64,000 bases of DNA from Mesostigma viride (lineage: Eukaryota > Streptophyta > Mesostigmatophyceae > Mesostigmatales > Mesostigmataceae), in contig RPFO01000079.1 in NCBI GenBank assembly GCA_009746045.1, forward strand, positions 6,042,733 through 6,106,732, written 5' to 3'. Positions within the stretch are counted from its first letter, which is position 1. Each line of letters starts with the position of its first letter. Positions 1-11,386 of this stretch are shown in pieces. A program made the position numbers and the translations under genes. The notes beneath the pieces were generated by a model. The model was given only the letters and a program-made list of their open reading frames with translations. It searched no databases and was not told the origin of the DNA.

Positions 1-63
1 GGTGATTTGAGGATGGCTTGGCTTGATAGAACCATCATGCACATGCGTGGGTTCATGCTTGCA

Positions 64-141
64 GCCGACAGTCAACAGCCACTTTCGGTGCCGACAGTCA
101 ACAGCCACTTTCGGTGCCGACAGTCAACAGCCACTTTCGGT
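64..141. repeat. 26-bp tandem repeat, three copies
   Basis: Three perfect head-to-tail copies of a 26-bp unit starting gccgacagtcaacag. It makes short ORFs look repetitive but no gene is evident here. Confidence 0.9.
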
Positions 142-582
142 GCCCAAAAGCACCATGAATGCCCTGCCTTCATGTTGCCGCGTTCCGTTATTGTCAGTAC
201 AGTTACCTAATGGCCAGACAGTGACAGTTAGTTTTGTCATGTACATATTTCCCTATTCCTAGGTTACCACGTATGGCCATTTCCCTAAGTGGCACAAGGG
301 ATTTGGTTTGCTTGCTTCTCTTGGTCTTTTTGTGGATGGTGGTGTGCCCTTCGCGGTTGGTGTGCCCTTCTTGGCAGTCCCTTGCGGCCAGTGATGCCTT
401 GCTGCTGGCTCACCTGAACGTCATCATCACCATCGCGGGGCGCTACTTCCAACAAGAAGATCCGGATGAATGACTTCTAAACCTGTTCAAAGAGCAACAT
501 ATGTTACACGTGAGCCTGTTCAAATCAGAATATGTTACACGTGAGCCATCATCCAGGGTGATGACACATGCGTGCATTGCAT

Positions 583-650
583 GGTGCGAGGCGCAAGTGC
601 TCCCTACCCTTGATAGGGTGCGAGGCGCAAGTGCTCCCTACCCTTGATAG
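583..650. repeat. 35-bp tandem duplication
   Basis: The unit starting gtgcgaggcgcaagtg is present twice in tandem. Nearby 142-870 contains a second small duplication (atgttacacgtgagcc at about 499-545) and otherwise nothing I can identify. Confidence 0.85.
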
Positions 651-869
651 GAGAGCACTTACGGAGTGGTGCGATTAGGATGTTAGGTGGCAAGAACTCC
701 TCGACTTACTAGTGCAGGAGACTCACAAGTGGGGGATGGGACTAAACATTGAGCACCAGCTATTCATGCGAGCTGTGTATGTACTCTAGATTGCAGGATA
801 GACACGTACATGTATGTGTATATTTGCCACCCACGTGTGATTTTAATAAGCACATAGACTGCGTCACGT

Positions 870-960
870 GTGTGATTAATTAATTAATCAATTAAACTCG
901 TGCTCCCGTTGGGGAGTCACGGAGCATAGATGAACCGATAGATGGATGACGTGTGTGGTT
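870..960 (-). mobile_element. LINE 3' end with TTAAT tail (family 3)
   Basis: A TTAATTAAT tail is followed by actcgtgctcccgttggg and gagtcacggagc. The same block recurs at 44480-44550, where it follows a LINE ORF2 C-terminus on the minus strand. Read on the minus strand, the end folds as a CTCCC/GGGAG hairpin before the tail. The rest up to 1190 is unidentified. Confidence 0.55.
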
Positions 961-1197
961 GGATGTTGATTTGAATCGGGCGTCCCAGTAGGGCCGCAAG
1001 ATATGCCCGCGGCGTTGCTGAGTTCGGGCGCAATTTCGGGAATGTTTGGTAAAAAAAAAAGGTGGCCGGTGCATGGGTGGCCGAGGCCTGCGTGCACGTA
1101 TGGTGCATGCACTGATTGACTGCAGAGATTTATAAATTAGATGATCGCACATGCACCTTGCATGCATGATATTTATTAAGTGTGACAACTATTCCTG

Positions 1198-2584
1198 GAC
1201 ATTGAATTGAATTGTAACATAACTCCGTTGGGAGTATATGTAGCACATAGCCCTTGAGAGGGGGCATATGGCCTATCATACATCCTAGGCTACTTCCTGC
1301 AAGGGTGGGGATGTAAAGGACCCTTGCTCTAGGTGCACCAGGGCACTTGCATCCCCATGATCTTCAAGCTATGCCCAGCGAAGGGGGAGCCTGTCATGGG
1401 GGGGAAGATCAGCATAGCTATACAAAAAGGCTAGGGCATGGAGTCTCAGCAGAGAGTTACTCCCTGCATGGGCACAACATAACTAAATAAAGCTAGGCAT
1501 CATCTGGAGTGTGGCACATCATAGGCACACATGTACATGATTAAATAAAGCGTGTGGCTTAGCTAGGATAGTGCCTCTAGGAGGCGTACATGTACATGGC
1601 CACGGTCTATCTAGTCTACACTACTACTGCTGTATTCCCCTAAGCTGGGGCGTCTGGAGTCGTTGGGGCCGCGGGGGTCGCCTGCCAGGGCTTGTGGCCG
1701 ACGTAGATGGCCGCCCCCTTCCAGTACACCGGCTGCCCCGCCTTGGTCTGCCGGAGCTGGAGGTAGGTCGGCCATAGCTCCCGTCGCCGTTGTTGCTGCG
1801 CCAGGGTCAAGTCGTCGTCAAGGGTGAAGAGAGTCTTCTCGAGCCGCTTGCGGCGTCGGAGAAAAGAAATCTTGTCCGCCGGGGTCTTAAAGGTGAGAAG
1901 GAGCGGGGGCGGCCCTGCCTTACCCCGCGCGCGGGGAAGGCGGTGGGCGACCAGGTCGATCTCACCAGTAAGGCCCATGCGACTAAGAATTTCTCTCTCA
2001 AACGCACGTGCAAGCTTCTCGGAATTCTCACCTTCCTCCATGGCGAGGTTCTTGACAATGACGTTAAGGCTGCGCTTGGCAAGCTCGGCCTCCTCGCGGA
2101 GGTCAAGCGTCTGCCGCTGGAGCTGGGCTGCGACGGCGGAGGTGGTGGAGGTGGTGTGCTGCTTAAGCATGTCCGCCCATGTCGTGATGGGAGGAGCATC
2201 GCCGGCCAGGCCAGCAGAGGCTGGCTTGGCGGCAATGTCCTTCACCGCCTGGGCGGTGAGGCCCGCGGTGTTCTGCAGGACCTCGATAGCGATGGCATTA
2301 TCCTTAAGACGTTGGTCAATGTCGCGGAGCTGGGCGGTGATGGAGTCGGTGGAGGCGGAGGGGGGGGGGGTGGAGGCGAGGAGGGTGGCGGTGGCGGTGG
2401 GGATGGTGGGGAGCTCAGCAGCCAGCGTGCGACCCACAGCTGCCACATCTGCAGCTAGGGGCGTCACGTGCTGTGAGATGGTTTCTTGGAGGTGGAGGAG
2501 GAAGGTGGATTCGGTCAAGGGGGAGGGGGTCCAGAGGTCCGTGATACAGCGCTGAAGGATGGAAAAGAGGACATATTCTGGCAT
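1198..2584 (-). mobile_element. ORF1-only LINE-derived element, copy A1
   Basis: Minus-strand element. An ORF1 piece (1640-2584, 314 aa, 5'-truncated) is followed by about 440 bp of 3' UTR, a terminal ACTCC/GGAGT hairpin at about 1222-1235 and an ATTCA-type tail at 1198-1215. The protein has a coiled-coil-like stretch (ITAQLRDIDQRLKDN), a basic segment (SLNVIVKNL) and the C-terminal motif TLDDDLTLAQQQRRRELWP shared by all copies in the window. The layout (coiled coil, RRM-like, basic C-terminal part) resembles L1 ORF1p. No ORF2 lies between ORF1 and the 3' UTR. Confidence 0.75.
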
Positions 2585-2985
2585 ATTCCTGGCATATTCT
2601 GACCTGGCCTGGCCCCAAGGGCATTCCCAAAAGGGTAGGGAAACCTGTCACGAACTACACCCAGATGTTGCTGGATGACCTACTGGTCCCAGCCCAGTTT
2701 GAATATCGCATCCACTCTCTCTCCCTTCTTTGGACTGCCATGCAGAACAAGACGCGGTGCATGGCAGAAGATTGTCAAGGCTCACACGCCCGACCCTGTG
2801 GGCAAGCCACCTCCCCCCAAGAGGAGGAGGCGTTTTGATGAGTAGGGTAGTTAGGATTTTTCTAGACTAGGTAGATTAATTAGCGTTAGGTTAGTTAGAT
2901 TATGCGGCTCTCTCCACTGGCCACCATCCATCAAGCTAGGAATATGTGCTACATGATCTCCGGCAACGGACTAGGCATGTTATAA
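2585..2985 (+). mobile_element. LINE family-2 fragment: ORF2 C-terminus and 3' UTR
   Basis: Degenerate plus-strand fragment encoding in broken frames the tail of a LINE ORF2 (TWPGPKGIPK ... LSLLWTAMQNKTRW ... KAHTPDPVGK ... PPPPKRRRRF), then a 3' UTR ending near tatgtgctacatgatctcc. Two better copies are at 18245-18900. Its abrupt head-to-head junction with copy A1 at 2584/2585 suggests a nested insertion or template switch. Confidence 0.65.
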
Positions 2986-3014
2986 TTTAATTTTTTTCTT
3001 TTTATTCCTGGACG

Positions 3015-3340
3015 CATTGCGTTAATTAATTAATTAGAAACATAACTCCATTGGGAGCACATGTAGCACATATCCCTGCATGAGAAGCCTGGGCATATGG
3101 CTTTTAATACATTCTGGGCTACTTCCTGCAAGGGTGGGAATGTAAGCGACCCTTGCTCTAGGTGCACCAGGGCACCTGCACCCTCATAATCTTCACACTA
3201 TGCCCAGCTAAGGGGGAGTATGTTATGTGGGGGAAGATCATCATGGCTATACAAGAGCTAGGACATGGCTTCTCGACAGAGAGCATCTCTCTGCATGGCA
3301 TAGCATGGCGAAATTCATGGCATAGCATTGCGTACCAACG
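3015..3340 (-). mobile_element. 3'-UTR-only fragment of the ORF1-only family
   Basis: Tail ttaattaattaattag at about 3023-3038, then aacataactccattgggag and the common 3' UTR up to catggcatagcatgg. No coding part remains. The hairpin stem here is GCTCC/GGAGT, which pairs only with a G-U. Confidence 0.7.
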
Positions 3341-3423
3341 TATAAATTCTGATCAGGCACGCCGCATTAAGGTGAAAACCATTTGCGTTCAGTGCCGGTC
3401 CGCGGAAAACGCGGAAAAACGCG

Positions 3424-3500
3424 ATCTGCAAATGAATCCGACGGGAATCGAACTGGGGACCTCTCGCACCAACTTTCGCTGACTATAGGACGGACGTTTC
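3424..3500 (-). repeat. tRNA-like / SINE-like sequence
   Basis: On the minus strand the stretch contains GTTGGTGCGAGAGGTCCCC followed by AGTTCGATTCCCG, a good Pol III B-box / T-arm match, with GTCGGA after it. No anticodon arm of normal length fits between the D-arm-like and T-arm-like parts. It is therefore more likely a tRNA-derived SINE or tRNA relic than a working tRNA gene. Confidence 0.35.
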
Positions 3501-4166
3501 CGGATCCTAGGGCATCGCCAACTTACACCTACAGTCATCCGCAAAAGTTTTCCTTTCCGGGGAGTGATGCAAGCCTTTCGGAGTTGGTACTAGATAAATC
3601 ACTCGAGATCTGTGTGTAGGAGTACTACACACGTGTCTGCACGCGAAACTTGTTCAGTCTCGCAACGTGAGACGGGCTGAACACGGCTGAAACCTTCTTT
3701 ATTAGAAGGGGGCGTAGCCGGTACTATCGAAATCAGCAACGTATAAATATACATAGTTATTTAATATACATAGTTATCTCCATAGTTGTATACACAGTTG
3801 TTTTCATACTACTATACAAAAAGTGATATACCTATATGCATATGCTGTACCTATATGCATATGGTGGGTGGTTAGATTAACCTGTATTATAAGTACAGCA
3901 ATGTCGACTGATTATTAAGCTCCATCATGGCCCGCTGATCTAGAAGCCGGCCTGTGATCGATGCGCCGCGTGACCAAATTTCCCAAAGATAGACAATCTG
4001 GTACTATGCAAAATCAGCCTATGGCATCCTTCCAGCCTGTCCTGCAGACGGGCCTTTATCTTGCAGATGCTGTGCCCGTACAGTAATCGTCTTTGCGCCT
4101 CAAATTATGAATCCCACATCCATGAACCCTGGGGACTGGATGAAAAGAAACATGCACCTTGCCAGT
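3500..4166. other. no gene seen; AT-rich stretch
   Basis: Contains an AT-rich block at 3735-3860 with repeated atacatagttat and ctatatgcatatg words. It lies directly downstream of the minus-strand gene ending at 4167, so part may be its 3' UTR. No polyadenylation signal was convincing. Confidence 0.5.
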
Positions 4167-7100
4167 CTACATTCCAGCTTTCTGCTTCGCCTCAGCCGAC
4201 GCTTTCAGTTTCATAAGCTCCAGCAAGGACAAGCTACCACCAGACTTTGCCGGAGCTGACGGCGCGGCAGTTGGTGGCGCGGTGCCTACTGGTAGTGCAG
4301 TGGGTGCTGCCTCCCTATTCTCAGGACCTGACAAGGATGACGCACCACAGGCAGGCATGCCAGATGCTCCTGCGTCCGTGGTGGGAGTGAGAGAGGGGCG
4401 GCTACCAACACTAGCAATCCAAGGCTTCTTGTCAGATTCCTCGTTGGTGAAGGTGTCCGCCTGACCACCAACCTTAATTCCTGGCTGCCTTGTCCCACTC
4501 CCAGTGTCCACCCTGGCCATCACAGCGGAATGTGGTCCGGACACGCCCCCTACAGGGGCCTCATTATAGGTGTCGGCAGTGCCGGAGCCACCAGTCATCG
4601 ATTGTAGAAAGCTGAGCGCTTCTCTCTCTCTCTCCCTTCGCTGGGCCTCCATGCGAGCTGCCTCCTCCAGCGCACTCTCCCTGGCAAATGACCGCACACG
4701 TATCCAGCAATAGAGAGACCAGTATTATTAGTAAGCGGTTTTGGCACGCGTCAGTCGGCTGATGCGCCGCCATTGGCGGGGTCTCGGACGCCTGACGAGC
4801 CACCGTTGGCGGTGCGTCAGACCATACCTGTTATTAGGAGCCCCCTATAGGGTCCTCGCCTACAGGGTCCCAGGGCCCCCCTACAGGGCAGATTTACCCT
4901 CAAGGTTACCGGGAATGGGGGGTAGGGCAGGTACAAGATGGGACAGGGAAAGGGTGAAAAGGAGGTTGACGCGGCAACCCTAGGTGGTCTATGCTCAAAT
5001 TTACGTGCCTGACGCGTGAGGACTTGGTGTGCGTCATACGACTGACTGACACACAGCCTAGCGTCAGTCGCCTGACGCGCGGCCTAAATTTACGCGTCAG
5101 CCGGCTAACGCGCAGGGTAAAATTGCTGACACGCCAGAGCCTGGCGCGTCAGCCGGCTGACGCGTGCGTCACGTTACTAAAAACACAGAGAGAGACACAT
5201 GCGGCGCCGGCAGAATAATGGAATTGAGACCACAAGACGTGGGAGGAGCAGCATCACGTGACGACAGCAAAGCGGCACCAGCAAAACGGCTGTCGATATG
5301 GAACTGGCTTGAATGATACAGAACACATTTTAATACTGTTGATAGGGAACTAAACAGACACCAATACACACGAATTAGCTATCACCATGAATAGGCTGTC
5401 ACGTGACTCCATGCTTTTTTCCTCACCATCGCGGAGGCACTGTGCAGTAAAAGCACGCGAGCAGCCAACGAAACCGGTTAAACAAGACCGCTAAACATGT
5501 CAAGGTGCTAAACCTAACAGCTTAGACAAATGATTTGGAAGGGCCCGCATCCCACAGGGTCCATATGTACTACCAATCACCAATAGACAGATGTCTCGAA
5601 CACGTGAACCCATGGCATCCTGGCCTCATGCACGTCACCCTAGCCTCATGCACGTCACCATACATCTCACAGGCGCCATGCTTCGCGTGCGGCTCTCACC
5701 TCTTGTCTTCTTTTGGTCCAGATGATAGCCCTGACGGCTCTGGAGTCACGGCCGGAATCGCCGATGCCATGGTGCCGTCCTTTGCCGCTTGCGGCTGCAA
5801 CGGCTCGCGCTGCTGCCCTGGTGGTGACGTCTGCTTGAGGCTCCGCGCGTATTGCAGGTATGGGTCCGCGTCCTCGTCATCGTCGTCAAAGCCCTGCTGC
5901 GATGGAGGCACGCCGAGATGAGATACAGATGCAATCAAATTCAACATCGGCGCGCACCCATTCGCCCCCTTTCACACCCTTTGCTCCTTTCGGCCTTGTT
6001 GTTCAACTTGCTGACCCACACAGTGACAATGATGAGCCAGGGTGACCCACAGAGCGAGGGCGATCGCAGAACACACGGCAACCCAAGCAGACTGCGGTGC
6101 AATCATACTTACACACACCGCCATGCGTCCAGGAATGGTTATCTCACTGAACAAATAAGGGAGAACCACTTTGCCAGGCACATGCTCGATGGCAACGCGG
6201 TCATGCGTGCCTTCGTGCCGCGCACACACCCATTCATGCTCAAGAAAACACCCTTTCAAGTATTTCGCTACTTTGACCATCTGCGCCGCGACCATGTTCT
6301 TCAGTCTAGATGGCCAGAACACTCTAATCCCCCCATCCCCCCCCCACCCCCTGCTGCGCCCCCGCCTCCCCCCCCCGCAGTGACCTTGCCTCCTTCAGCA
6401 CCTCCACATTCCCCCCTCCCCCCCTACATGCACCACATCTGCATCACCACGTCCACGACACCCCCCCCCCATGCCTTTCCCCACAGCCCAAAAGCTCCGT
6501 CCTGAGACACACAAAGGAACAAGTACCTGCACGCGAGGTCAAAGGAATTCATACTGACACAAGTGGCTCGTTGCTGTATGTCACAAAAACTCAAACCTTT
6601 CCTCCGGCGGGGGGCCCACACCAGCCCCACGTCTACCCCTCACAACCGTGGTGCCTGTCACGGCAACATAATCATCGTTTATTCGATTTAGTGATATCTT
6701 GATAGCACTCTGAAAGTATGTGTGCTCCATCCGCCAGACGGCAAGAAATCAACGGGACCCACTTCATCGTTCGGGCGCGCCACCTCTAGCTCCGCCGCAT
6801 GCGTCGCGGCGCCCCTGCGCCTGCGCCCCCGTGAGCCTCCATTGGCACTAGCACCCGGCACGCACTCCTCATCAGGGGCAGATCTCCCTACAGGGGTCGG
6901 GGATGACGGCCGCTCGCTCCCCCTCGTGCGCCCCCGTGCAGCTGCACGGCTCCGTGGCGGCGGCGGTGGCTGCATGACGTTTGTGGCATCCACTCCATCT
7001 GGGGCGGGTGCGGCAGCAGTAGAGGCCGCGGCGGTTCGCCCCCTGCTTAAACATGGCCACACACAGCGGTCCAGGGGCCACGGCCCGCACCCAGCAACGC

Positions 7101-10100
7101 ACGCAAGGACATGTCAAGCGCGTGGGTTGATGTGTACGATGGTTGACATGTAGCAAGTCAATATGCCGCATTGATGGAAAAATTGAGTCATGGAGCACCT
7201 TGGGTGATAGCAACTATATGTACGATGGTGATAACAATTATTAGTATGATAACTATTAACATGCCTATCGGTGATCAGCAGCATATGCGATAGCAGCATA
7301 TGTGGAGTACATTAGATCGAATATACTGGCTGCGGCAAGGAGCATAAACCCTCATGCGGGGTATGTTATGTACTTGTCCGGTGCCAGCTGTGTGATCCAG
7401 CAGTCGAGAGCATCGAAGGCATGGCCCATGCGTGGTGCCCCCACCAGCACGTGCTGTCAAGCAGCACCGCTTCGAACCAGTCAGCGCCAGAAGCGATGCC
7501 TGCACAGGGTCACTGGTGTGTGCGGTTCGCGGCGTGGCAAGCCCACACACACCAGCTCAGTGGGCATACGACCCCGGGTGGAGGAATAGAGTGATAGATT
7601 TTTTGTCATTGCGCGCAGCATTCAGCACACAGGAGCGCGCAGCAGGGCCAGAAGGTGGAAGGCACACCGGATTTGGAAAACAGTCAAAACGCGCAGGATT
7701 GGAAGACTCTCCAATCAGGATTGGAAAACACGCTGGACGGGAAGACGTGCAGGATTCACAAGAGGGAGGTTCCCCGCACTGCGACGTACCTCTTGGGTGC
7801 AGGAGGCGGGGCATCCTCCATCATCCAGGCAGGGAGTACGCGCTTCTTTGGCTTGGCGGCGGCACCCGCATCGCTGGCCGCACTCATGCTGGGTAGAGTC
7901 TTCGTGGCGGGGCTTGTGTCAGCAGAAGGTGCAGGTTGTGGCGCACTACTGGCATCCATCGCCTTGTCTGATAGGGCAGCGGTATCGGCCACGATGACTG
8001 TGGTGGGCGCCGGCGCAGCATCTCTCACGCTGGCAGCTGGGTAAACCATGGCAGAACCAGGAGCTGCTACCGTGACCGCCCGCGGAGTGTCTTCCACCCC
8101 ACCAACTCCCTGTGGTTTGCGTGCGCCAGCAGTCGAGTTGCCCCACAGTGACCCCACCAATGCAGCAACACTTTGCATGAGCGGGGGATGGTCATATGCC
8201 AACATGCCTACACCATCCAACATGGGAGTGTACGACCCCTGCTGGGAGTGCCAAGCGCCAACCATGACGCCAGCTGCGGGACAAATGCCAGTACATCTAA
8301 CATGGCCAGTCAAGAACTCCAGCCCCAAGCCCCTAATCACCCCGATTACTCCCATGATGTGCACCAATCAACAAGCAACGACAGAAGGCGATCCAATCAG
8401 AATCGTGCCAAGCATCTCTTGCAAGAGGCGTTGGTAGGAAGTGGTTTGCTGAGCAAGCTAGCTAGGCAAGAACATGCTGGGCATGGTGAAGCGCAGTTAT
8501 ACCTTAGAGGCTACACGGACCGCTGCACTCCCAAATTCGCCAGCCTTGCGGTTGGCTGCACCATACCAATGCCTGGGCCTCAACCATCAACACAAACGTA
8601 GTCGTGGTGGGCGATCCTACATTGAATTGGGCAGTCCCATGCCAATGCCTCGCCAAAACCAGTTCCCCAACCCCATTCCTTCCCTATTCCCTACACCTTA
8701 TAGTAGCAACCTTAATACTTCTGCCGGGGCCTCTGCCCATGCCAGTCTCTGCTACTCCTGCACCTACCCCGCAGGCAACCCCCCCTCAGCCGCCACCAAC
8801 GCTCTTGACCCCATTCCGAACGACTACAAATGCTGCACCCAACAGCTCCCAAAAATTAGCTAGTAAACGGCCTGGAGACGCAGAAAACTACCGTTCATAC
8901 AAGAGGGGTTGCCTTGGGAATCGCTTGGTAGAAAAGGCACACCCACCATTGCACGGTCGACAGATGAAGATGCACCCACGAGCTGGGGGCTGCGACTCTC
9001 AAGTCCAAAATTAGGAGGCCGCCCCCCCCCCCCCCCCCCCCATCCTAAGATGCACCTGCCAGTGCATGGCACGACCAATAAACAAATTGTAGTAATTATT
9101 ATTATTATTGTTACTATTTTACTATTCTTCAATATTTGCACCCACCAGCGTGGCCAGCAGGTTCAAGCGCGCCAGCAGCAGGGCGGCGACGTGCTTGCAC
9201 ATTCGATGCTCCCTGATCTTGTCCTTTACAAACTCGCACCCGCAGTCGCCCTCCAACGCGCCGTCCTGCGTGATCGCGTACCTGACCGAGTAGAAGGAGC
9301 CAGGTGTGGACCCTGCAGGTGGGAGGGGCACGATCCAAGAAGAGAACCCCCTAGTAGACAAAAACAGAGTTGATGCCGCATGAATGCCGCGTGTCTGATT
9401 GGGGTTCTTGCCCGATGTGTTCCTTCTTTCCGTCCCCTGTCCCCCCTTGCCTACCTATCTTTCATGGCCTCCTTGCTGATGAAAGGAGAGACCGCTTCAT
9501 AAAATGGTACAAGGGGGAAACCTAGCTAGCTGGCGAGACCTCCTCGCTATTCCCTCACGTGCGTTCCCATGCAAGCGGCGGACGACTACGGTGAAACTAT
9601 ATCAGCAAGCATGAATTATCAGATAGGATACAAGGAGCGAGTAGGTAGAAGAGGAGACACTCGCACGGATTCAAGCGGGCTGCATGTAGCCAAACATGTG
9701 GAGGTTCGGCTACGGGCATCGCCAGAGGCAATCGCCACCATGAAATAGTTACACACGACCGCCACAGGGCGTCACAATGCCATGGAGGTCCTGTGGAAAG
9801 AGCAATAGAACTAGAAAAACAAAATTTTCCAACTTCTCAAGTCACCAAGTCCGCATTACCTAGAGGGGCTGCCTTACGCAGACTTCCAGAGGTTGAATGG
9901 GTCAAGAGGTTAAACTTACGAGGGTTGCCCTGGCCCAGCACATCGCTGCCCATGGATCCCCTTCCCAAGGCAGCGGTGCATATTGAGTAAACATATATGT
10001 GCTCACAGTGTAGATATTGCAAAAAGTGCAATGAAAAATGGATAGATGTGGACAGAAATATATGAAAGTGGATAGAAGAGCCCCCAACACTCAGCATGCC

Positions 10101-10500
10101 TGTGCCATCAAATCACTTCTACCAGCCGTCCCATGGCAAGTCAATCTATAGCATAGCCTCGTCGTCATCCAGGAGCATTAAGCCAGCCCTGCATAGCGCT
10201 CAGCGACAAGGTGTCCACGCGATGGGGCCAATGAAACCTCATAGTCTAACCGATGCGGGGAAGACGGGCAAGCAGATTATTGGGCAGTCCCCAGCACTCA
10301 CCTGGACACCGAGCAGTCGCTTGTCTCAGGTCGTCGTACGTTAGGGGCGTCGACGAATCGCGGTCGACGCCGTAAGATACGTCAACCAGCTTGCTGACGA
10401 GTGGGGGTGCATTGACGTTGACGAGTTTGTTAGGATCTGCGCCACGCACAACTCGCTTTATGTATCCGCGGAGTGAATCTATTTTGTCGAAGTCAGCCAT
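4167..10500 (-). CDS. SWIM zinc finger protein with Ku-binding motif, spliced (8-exon model)
   Basis: Proposed exons (minus strand): 10500-10302, 10001-9920, 9350-9146, 8982-8901, 8273-7790, 7042-6763, 5896-5700, 4680-4167. All introns are GT-AG, phases agree throughout, and the total is 2043 nt (about 680 aa plus stop). Exon 1 opens MADFDKIDSLRGYIK and ends at a perfect CAG/GTGAGT donor. Exon 3 carries a SWIM zinc finger (CGC, 12 residues, CKH; about residues 130-147). Exon 5 ends with KKRVLPAWMM (about 332-341), matching the APLF/CYREN-type Ku-binding motif (R-x-L-P-x-W-M/L). The tail is Pro/Ala/Ser-rich with an acidic patch (GFDDDDEDADPYLQY), a charged helix (ESALEEAARMEAQRREREREA) and an amphipathic end (SLSLLELMKLKASAEAK). 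SWIM domains bind DNA or protein, and Ku-binding motifs recruit proteins to broken DNA ends. A repair role is inference. Exons 5-8 are firmest; exons 2 and 4 are weak, and the locus could be two genes split between exons 3 and 5. Confidence 0.55.
4745..5164. repeat. cluster of GC-rich palindromes in the last intron
   Basis: At least four related palindromic words lie within 420 bp: about 4747-4766, 5061-5080, 5093-5112 and a perfect 20-bp palindrome CGCGTCAGCCGGCTGACGCG at 5145-5164. All lie in the intron between the last two exons of the SWIM gene. Confidence 0.8.
7819..7848 (-). other. Ku-binding motif (A-KBM type) codons
   Basis: Encodes KKRVLPAWMM in a disordered Pro/Ala-rich setting, followed by acidic and proline residues. 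The family pattern, known from APLF, CYREN/MRI and WRN, is a basic residue, then x-L-P-x-W and a hydrophobic residue. The donor AAGAG/GTACGT is 29 nt downstream, so the motif ends its exon. Confidence 0.55.
9191..9244 (-). other. SWIM zinc-finger codons
   Basis: C-x-C-x12-C-x-H spacing (DCGCEF ... MCKHVAALLLA), preceded by the short beta-like segment FYSVRYAITQDG typical of SWIM domains. The exon starts after a good acceptor (TTTTTGTCTACTAG/G) and ends at CTG/GTGGGT. Confidence 0.65.
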
Positions 10501-11386
10501 TAGGATGTCCCCTTGCTGCTGTCAAGCGGAATTAGCTCACGCACCGGAATTGCCTCGAAGCCTTATACGTGCTGCTGTTTACTGGCCAGTTCATTACACA
10601 CGGTTCTGCGACGTCTTCACATTCACCAAGGCCACGAAAAGCCCGGCGGGTTCATGGGCAGAGCATTTACGTGCGCGGGGTAGGAGGTAAATTCCCAGCA
10701 AGATGACGAGCTGCCTAATCTTATCGGACAAATATGAACACTGGGATGTGCTGCATCTGCTGATGACAAACGTAAGATTACTCAAATTTTAAATGCTAAG
10801 CAGCGCAATGCACCGCAGGCACGCGTCAAACCCCAACGCAGCCGCTTACTTCGCGTAGTCATGGGCAAAGCAAGTACTTCTTTCACGTGTGAATTTGGTG
10901 TCAGCAAGTAAATTAGCTCATTTTATTTGTGACTCCACTGCCAATCTGCCATAACGACAGGAAATGTTGTACATGCAGACTGTCGGTGGCCACAGTAGAG
11001 CCTCTAGGACAGTGTATCGGCTTGGGCCCGACTGTGTTACCCTTCCCGCCAAAACGATTTGCAGGGCACCGAAGTGCTGCCGCTCTTGTGAGTCTTTGTC
11101 CGACCGGACGGCCCGACTTGTACGCAGGTCACGCGCGATCAGCGGCCGCGGCCGGTACACAACGCGCGGGACCATACTAACCCTGTCCCGAGGACCACCG
11201 GCGCGTGAATCAACTCAACTCAACTCGAGTCAAGTCAACTCAACTCAACTCTTGGTCAACACAACACAACGCGCGTGGACGGACATGGAGGGCCCCGCCT
11301 GCCCAGACCATCACATGGCCGCGACCACTGACTCATCCCGGCCTCGCGCGCGTCACCGACGGCTCACTATCCTCCTTGAAGAGCCA
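10501..11386. other. upstream region of the SWIM gene; no gene seen
   Basis: No coding stretch is convincing. It should hold the promoter of the minus-strand gene starting at 10500. A (CAACT)n microsatellite runs at about 11207-11253. Confidence 0.5.

Noticed and set aside
1790-2555. Plus-strand Gly-rich ORFs opposite ORF1
   Set aside because: Antisense shadows of GC-rich ORF1; the same shadows appear opposite every ORF1-only copy.
8474-9014. Plus-strand ORFs with Pro/Thr-rich product
   Set aside because: They overlap introns and a proposed exon of the minus-strand SWIM gene, are composition-driven (C and CA-rich), and have no start context or splice partners.
9466-9500. ctgatga near 9478 as a hammerhead ribozyme core
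   Set aside because: No GAAA after a second stem and no cleavage triplet in place; it is also far from the Penelope-like element.
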